The position numbers were made by a program, and so were the translations under genes. A stretch of 64,000 nucleotides of DNA from a virus. The stretch covers positions 62,001 to 126,000 of the IMG/VR virus record IMGVR_UViG_3300025087_000037. The stretch is one strand, 5' to 3'. Positions 62,596-64,000 of the stretch are shown in pieces. The stretch's first letter is position 1. Each line of letters begins with the position of its first letter. Below the pieces are notes generated by a model that was not told the DNA's origin, did not search any database, and worked only from the letters and a program-made list of their open reading frames with translations.

Positions 62596-63240
62596 ATGCA
62601 AAAATATAATAGAGTTTTAGATTATATTCATGAATATCAAAATTTAGTTTATGATTATTATGGAAAACACGGCATACCATTTTTAGTTAATTATTATAAT
62701 ATTGACCGAACAAATACGGTATGGGAAAATGAATATTTGATGGGCGGTTCTTATGAAGACATAGGAAATTTAACAGGGAAAAAATTTAATAAATATTTAT
62801 TATTGCCAGTTTATTTTATTGAAGAAATAACAACCATTTTTGATGCTCAGGAAGTTGGATATGTGAAAGAAAATGATACGACTATTGTAATTCCTTATTC
62901 TTATGAAATAACGCCCTATCCCGGAGATATGTTCAAATTAGAACAAGATTTTATGAGACCGACAAATAATATTTATCCTCTATTTATTGTGAGTGGAGCT
63001 CAAATTTCTGCAAACACAGATAAAAGGTTTTGGAGTTTAAAAGCTCATATAAAACAAAGTCGAACCACTTCAGAATTAGATTTACAAGTGACAAATAATT
63101 ATGTCTTTTATGAATATGATAAAACTATTCATACTGTAGATGAAGCGACTTTTTTAACAAAACTTTTATTAAAAAATGAATCACTCAAAGACAATTTGAT
63201 TTCAAAATTTGATAACAATAGTGGTTTCTATTTTCTTTAA
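62596..63240 (+). CDS. Predicted baseplate/tail structural protein
   Basis: 214 residues. RVLDYIHEYQNLVYDYYGKHGIPFLVNYYNID at the start, TVIVIPY-like IVIPYSYEITPYPGDMF near 95, and FKLEQDFMRPTNNIYPLFIVSGA near 115. Rich in Tyr and Asn like virion proteins. Adjacent to the gp6-like gene. No exact homologue named. Confidence 0.55.
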   Translation: MQKYNRVLDYIHEYQNLVYDYYGKHGIPFLVNYYNIDRTNTVWENEYLMGGSYEDIGNLTGKKFNKYLLLPVYFIEEITTIFDAQEVGYVKENDTTIVIPYSYEITPYPGDMFKLEQDFMRPTNNIYPLFIVSGAQISANTDKRFWSLKAHIKQSRTTSELDLQVTNNYVFYEYDKTIHTVDEATFLTKLLLKNESLKDNLISKFDNNSGFYFL

Positions 63241-63251
63241 AAGAGGAACAA

Positions 63252-64000
63252 ATGGCCAACGAAATTTCTAATAAAGTTTATGCATCAAGAGAACAAATAC
63301 GAAACCAAATTATTTCTTATATGCAATCCTATCTTGAATTGGAAAATGTTGATTTAGCCAAATCAAGTTTTGTTTCTTTTTTAATCAATGTTCTTTCTAG
63401 CTTAACAAGCAATTTATTATTTTATCAATTATCGACATATAGAGAATTCTTTTTAACAAGCGCTCAATTACCAGAATCTATTTTAAATCTTTCTTCTTTT
63501 TTAGGATACAATTCTCAAAATGCCACACCAGCTGTGACAAATGCACTTTTAACAATTCCATTGACTTTTACCTCATCGCCTGCGACCATTACAATTCCCT
63601 CTGGATTTAAATTCTCAACATCAGATGCTTGTTATTTTACAACATATTATATAACCATAATTACGATTACAAATAATACCACAGTTTCAATTAAAATACA
63701 AAATGGAAATCAAAGATACGATTTACCCTATAATATAGACACAGCAGAAAATACTTTAAGTTTTGTTTTACCTTTAAAACAAGTTGTGAGCAATGTTCAA
63801 GAATTTTCCTTAGATCAAGATATTCAAATATATCAATTTGTGACTTTAGATATTCCCTTAACTAATCAATCCGCTGGATTGACAGTTCAAGTTCAATCTC
63901 CTGGAAGTTCTTCATGGACAACTTATGAAGAATTTACAAGCCTTTATTTAATGTCAAATTTATCTTATGGATTTGTCCAAAGAAGAACTTCCACTGGAAT
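63252..64000 (+). CDS. Baseplate wedge protein, gp6/J-like, 3' end outside window
   Basis: From ATG 63252 behind AAGAGGAACA, at least 249 residues to the window end. SFVSFLINVLSSLTSNLLFYQL, LSSFLGYNSQNATPAVTNALL and ITIPSGFKFSTSDACYF match the N-terminal half of T4 gp6/baseplate J proteins. Gene order gp26-gp25-gp6 is that of contractile-tailed phages. Confidence 0.8.
   Translation, partial: MANEISNKVYASREQIRNQIISYMQSYLELENVDLAKSSFVSFLINVLSSLTSNLLFYQLSTYREFFLTSAQLPESILNLSSFLGYNSQNATPAVTNALLTIPLTFTSSPATITIPSGFKFSTSDACYFTTYYITIITITNNTTVSIKIQNGNQRYDLPYNIDTAENTLSFVLPLKQVVSNVQEFSLDQDIQIYQFVTLDIPLTNQSAGLTVQVQSPGSSSWTTYEEFTSLYLMSNLSYGFVQRRTSTG

Overview
The window is an internal segment of the genome of a large, AT-rich (by eye about 30% G+C) tailed phage with a contractile tail. 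The evidence is a tail sheath, a tail tube, T4-like baseplate proteins (gp25-type, gp26-like, gp6-like, a tail-protein-I-like protein), five readable tRNA genes, nucleotide-metabolism genes (dCMP deaminase, orotate phosphoribosyltransferase, MazG, RNase H) and very dense packing of small genes behind AAGGAG-type ribosome binding sites. No ribosomal or housekeeping locus is present. The host cannot be named from this sequence.

Layout. (1) 1-16.8 kb, plus strand: host-takeover and metabolic genes (two-metal phosphoesterase, R2K ATP-grasp, MazG, RNase H, SLOG protein, GmhA, PyrE, P-loop kinase, YhbQ-like GIY-YIG nuclease, dCMP deaminase), many tiny CxxC proteins, a lone TnpB at 10.0-11.1 kb and a miniature homologue of the seryl-tRNA synthetase N-terminal arm. 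(2) 16.8-33.2 kb, minus strand: small genes, a duplicated family of short 'F-x-D-L-K-x-G-D' proteins, YqeY, a multi-HTH regulator, a dual-specificity-phosphatase-like protein, an octapeptide-repeat protein and the tRNA genes (Lys, Leu, Ser, Ile, Thr and one degenerate class II tRNA). Terminator/promoter pairs near 17.3 and 23.35 kb divide it into transcription units. (3) 33.2-33.6 kb: two tandem copies of an elaborate RNA fold in the leader of the minus-strand unit, beside a T4-late-like promoter facing the other way. (4) 33.6-40.7 kb, plus strand: HD hydrolase, then tail and virion genes ending in a tail sheath with an extra N-terminal domain. (5) 40.8-54.9 kb, minus strand: one long operon holding 31 loci of a single cysteine-motif protein family, interrupted by a methyltransferase-like protein, a phosphoesterase, an exported protein, two left-handed beta-helix acyltransferases and a SemiSWEET-like transporter. 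(6) 55.1-64.0 kb, plus strand: HAD protein, tail tube, a family of membrane/Cys virion-locus proteins, and baseplate genes running off the end.

How it works together: four copies of one 23-base A/T element sit upstream of minus-strand units (probable early or middle promoters). T4-like TATAAATA elements precede the two plus-strand structural blocks (probable late promoters). Hairpins followed by ATTTTTTTGTAAA end the minus-strand units.

The best candidate for an undescribed system is the 31-locus cysteine family. Each intact member carries an N-terminal four-Cys cluster (mostly C-x2-C-x5-C-x3-C) plus a two-CxxC ribbon. Members are translationally coupled, strongly diverged, and several are decaying by frameshift or nonsense. 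The second is the tandem pseudoknotted RNA at 33.19-33.46 kb, which shows a compensatory base change between its copies. Several frames are broken by single-base shifts. Real decay, programmed frameshifting and sequencing indels cannot be separated from this sequence alone.
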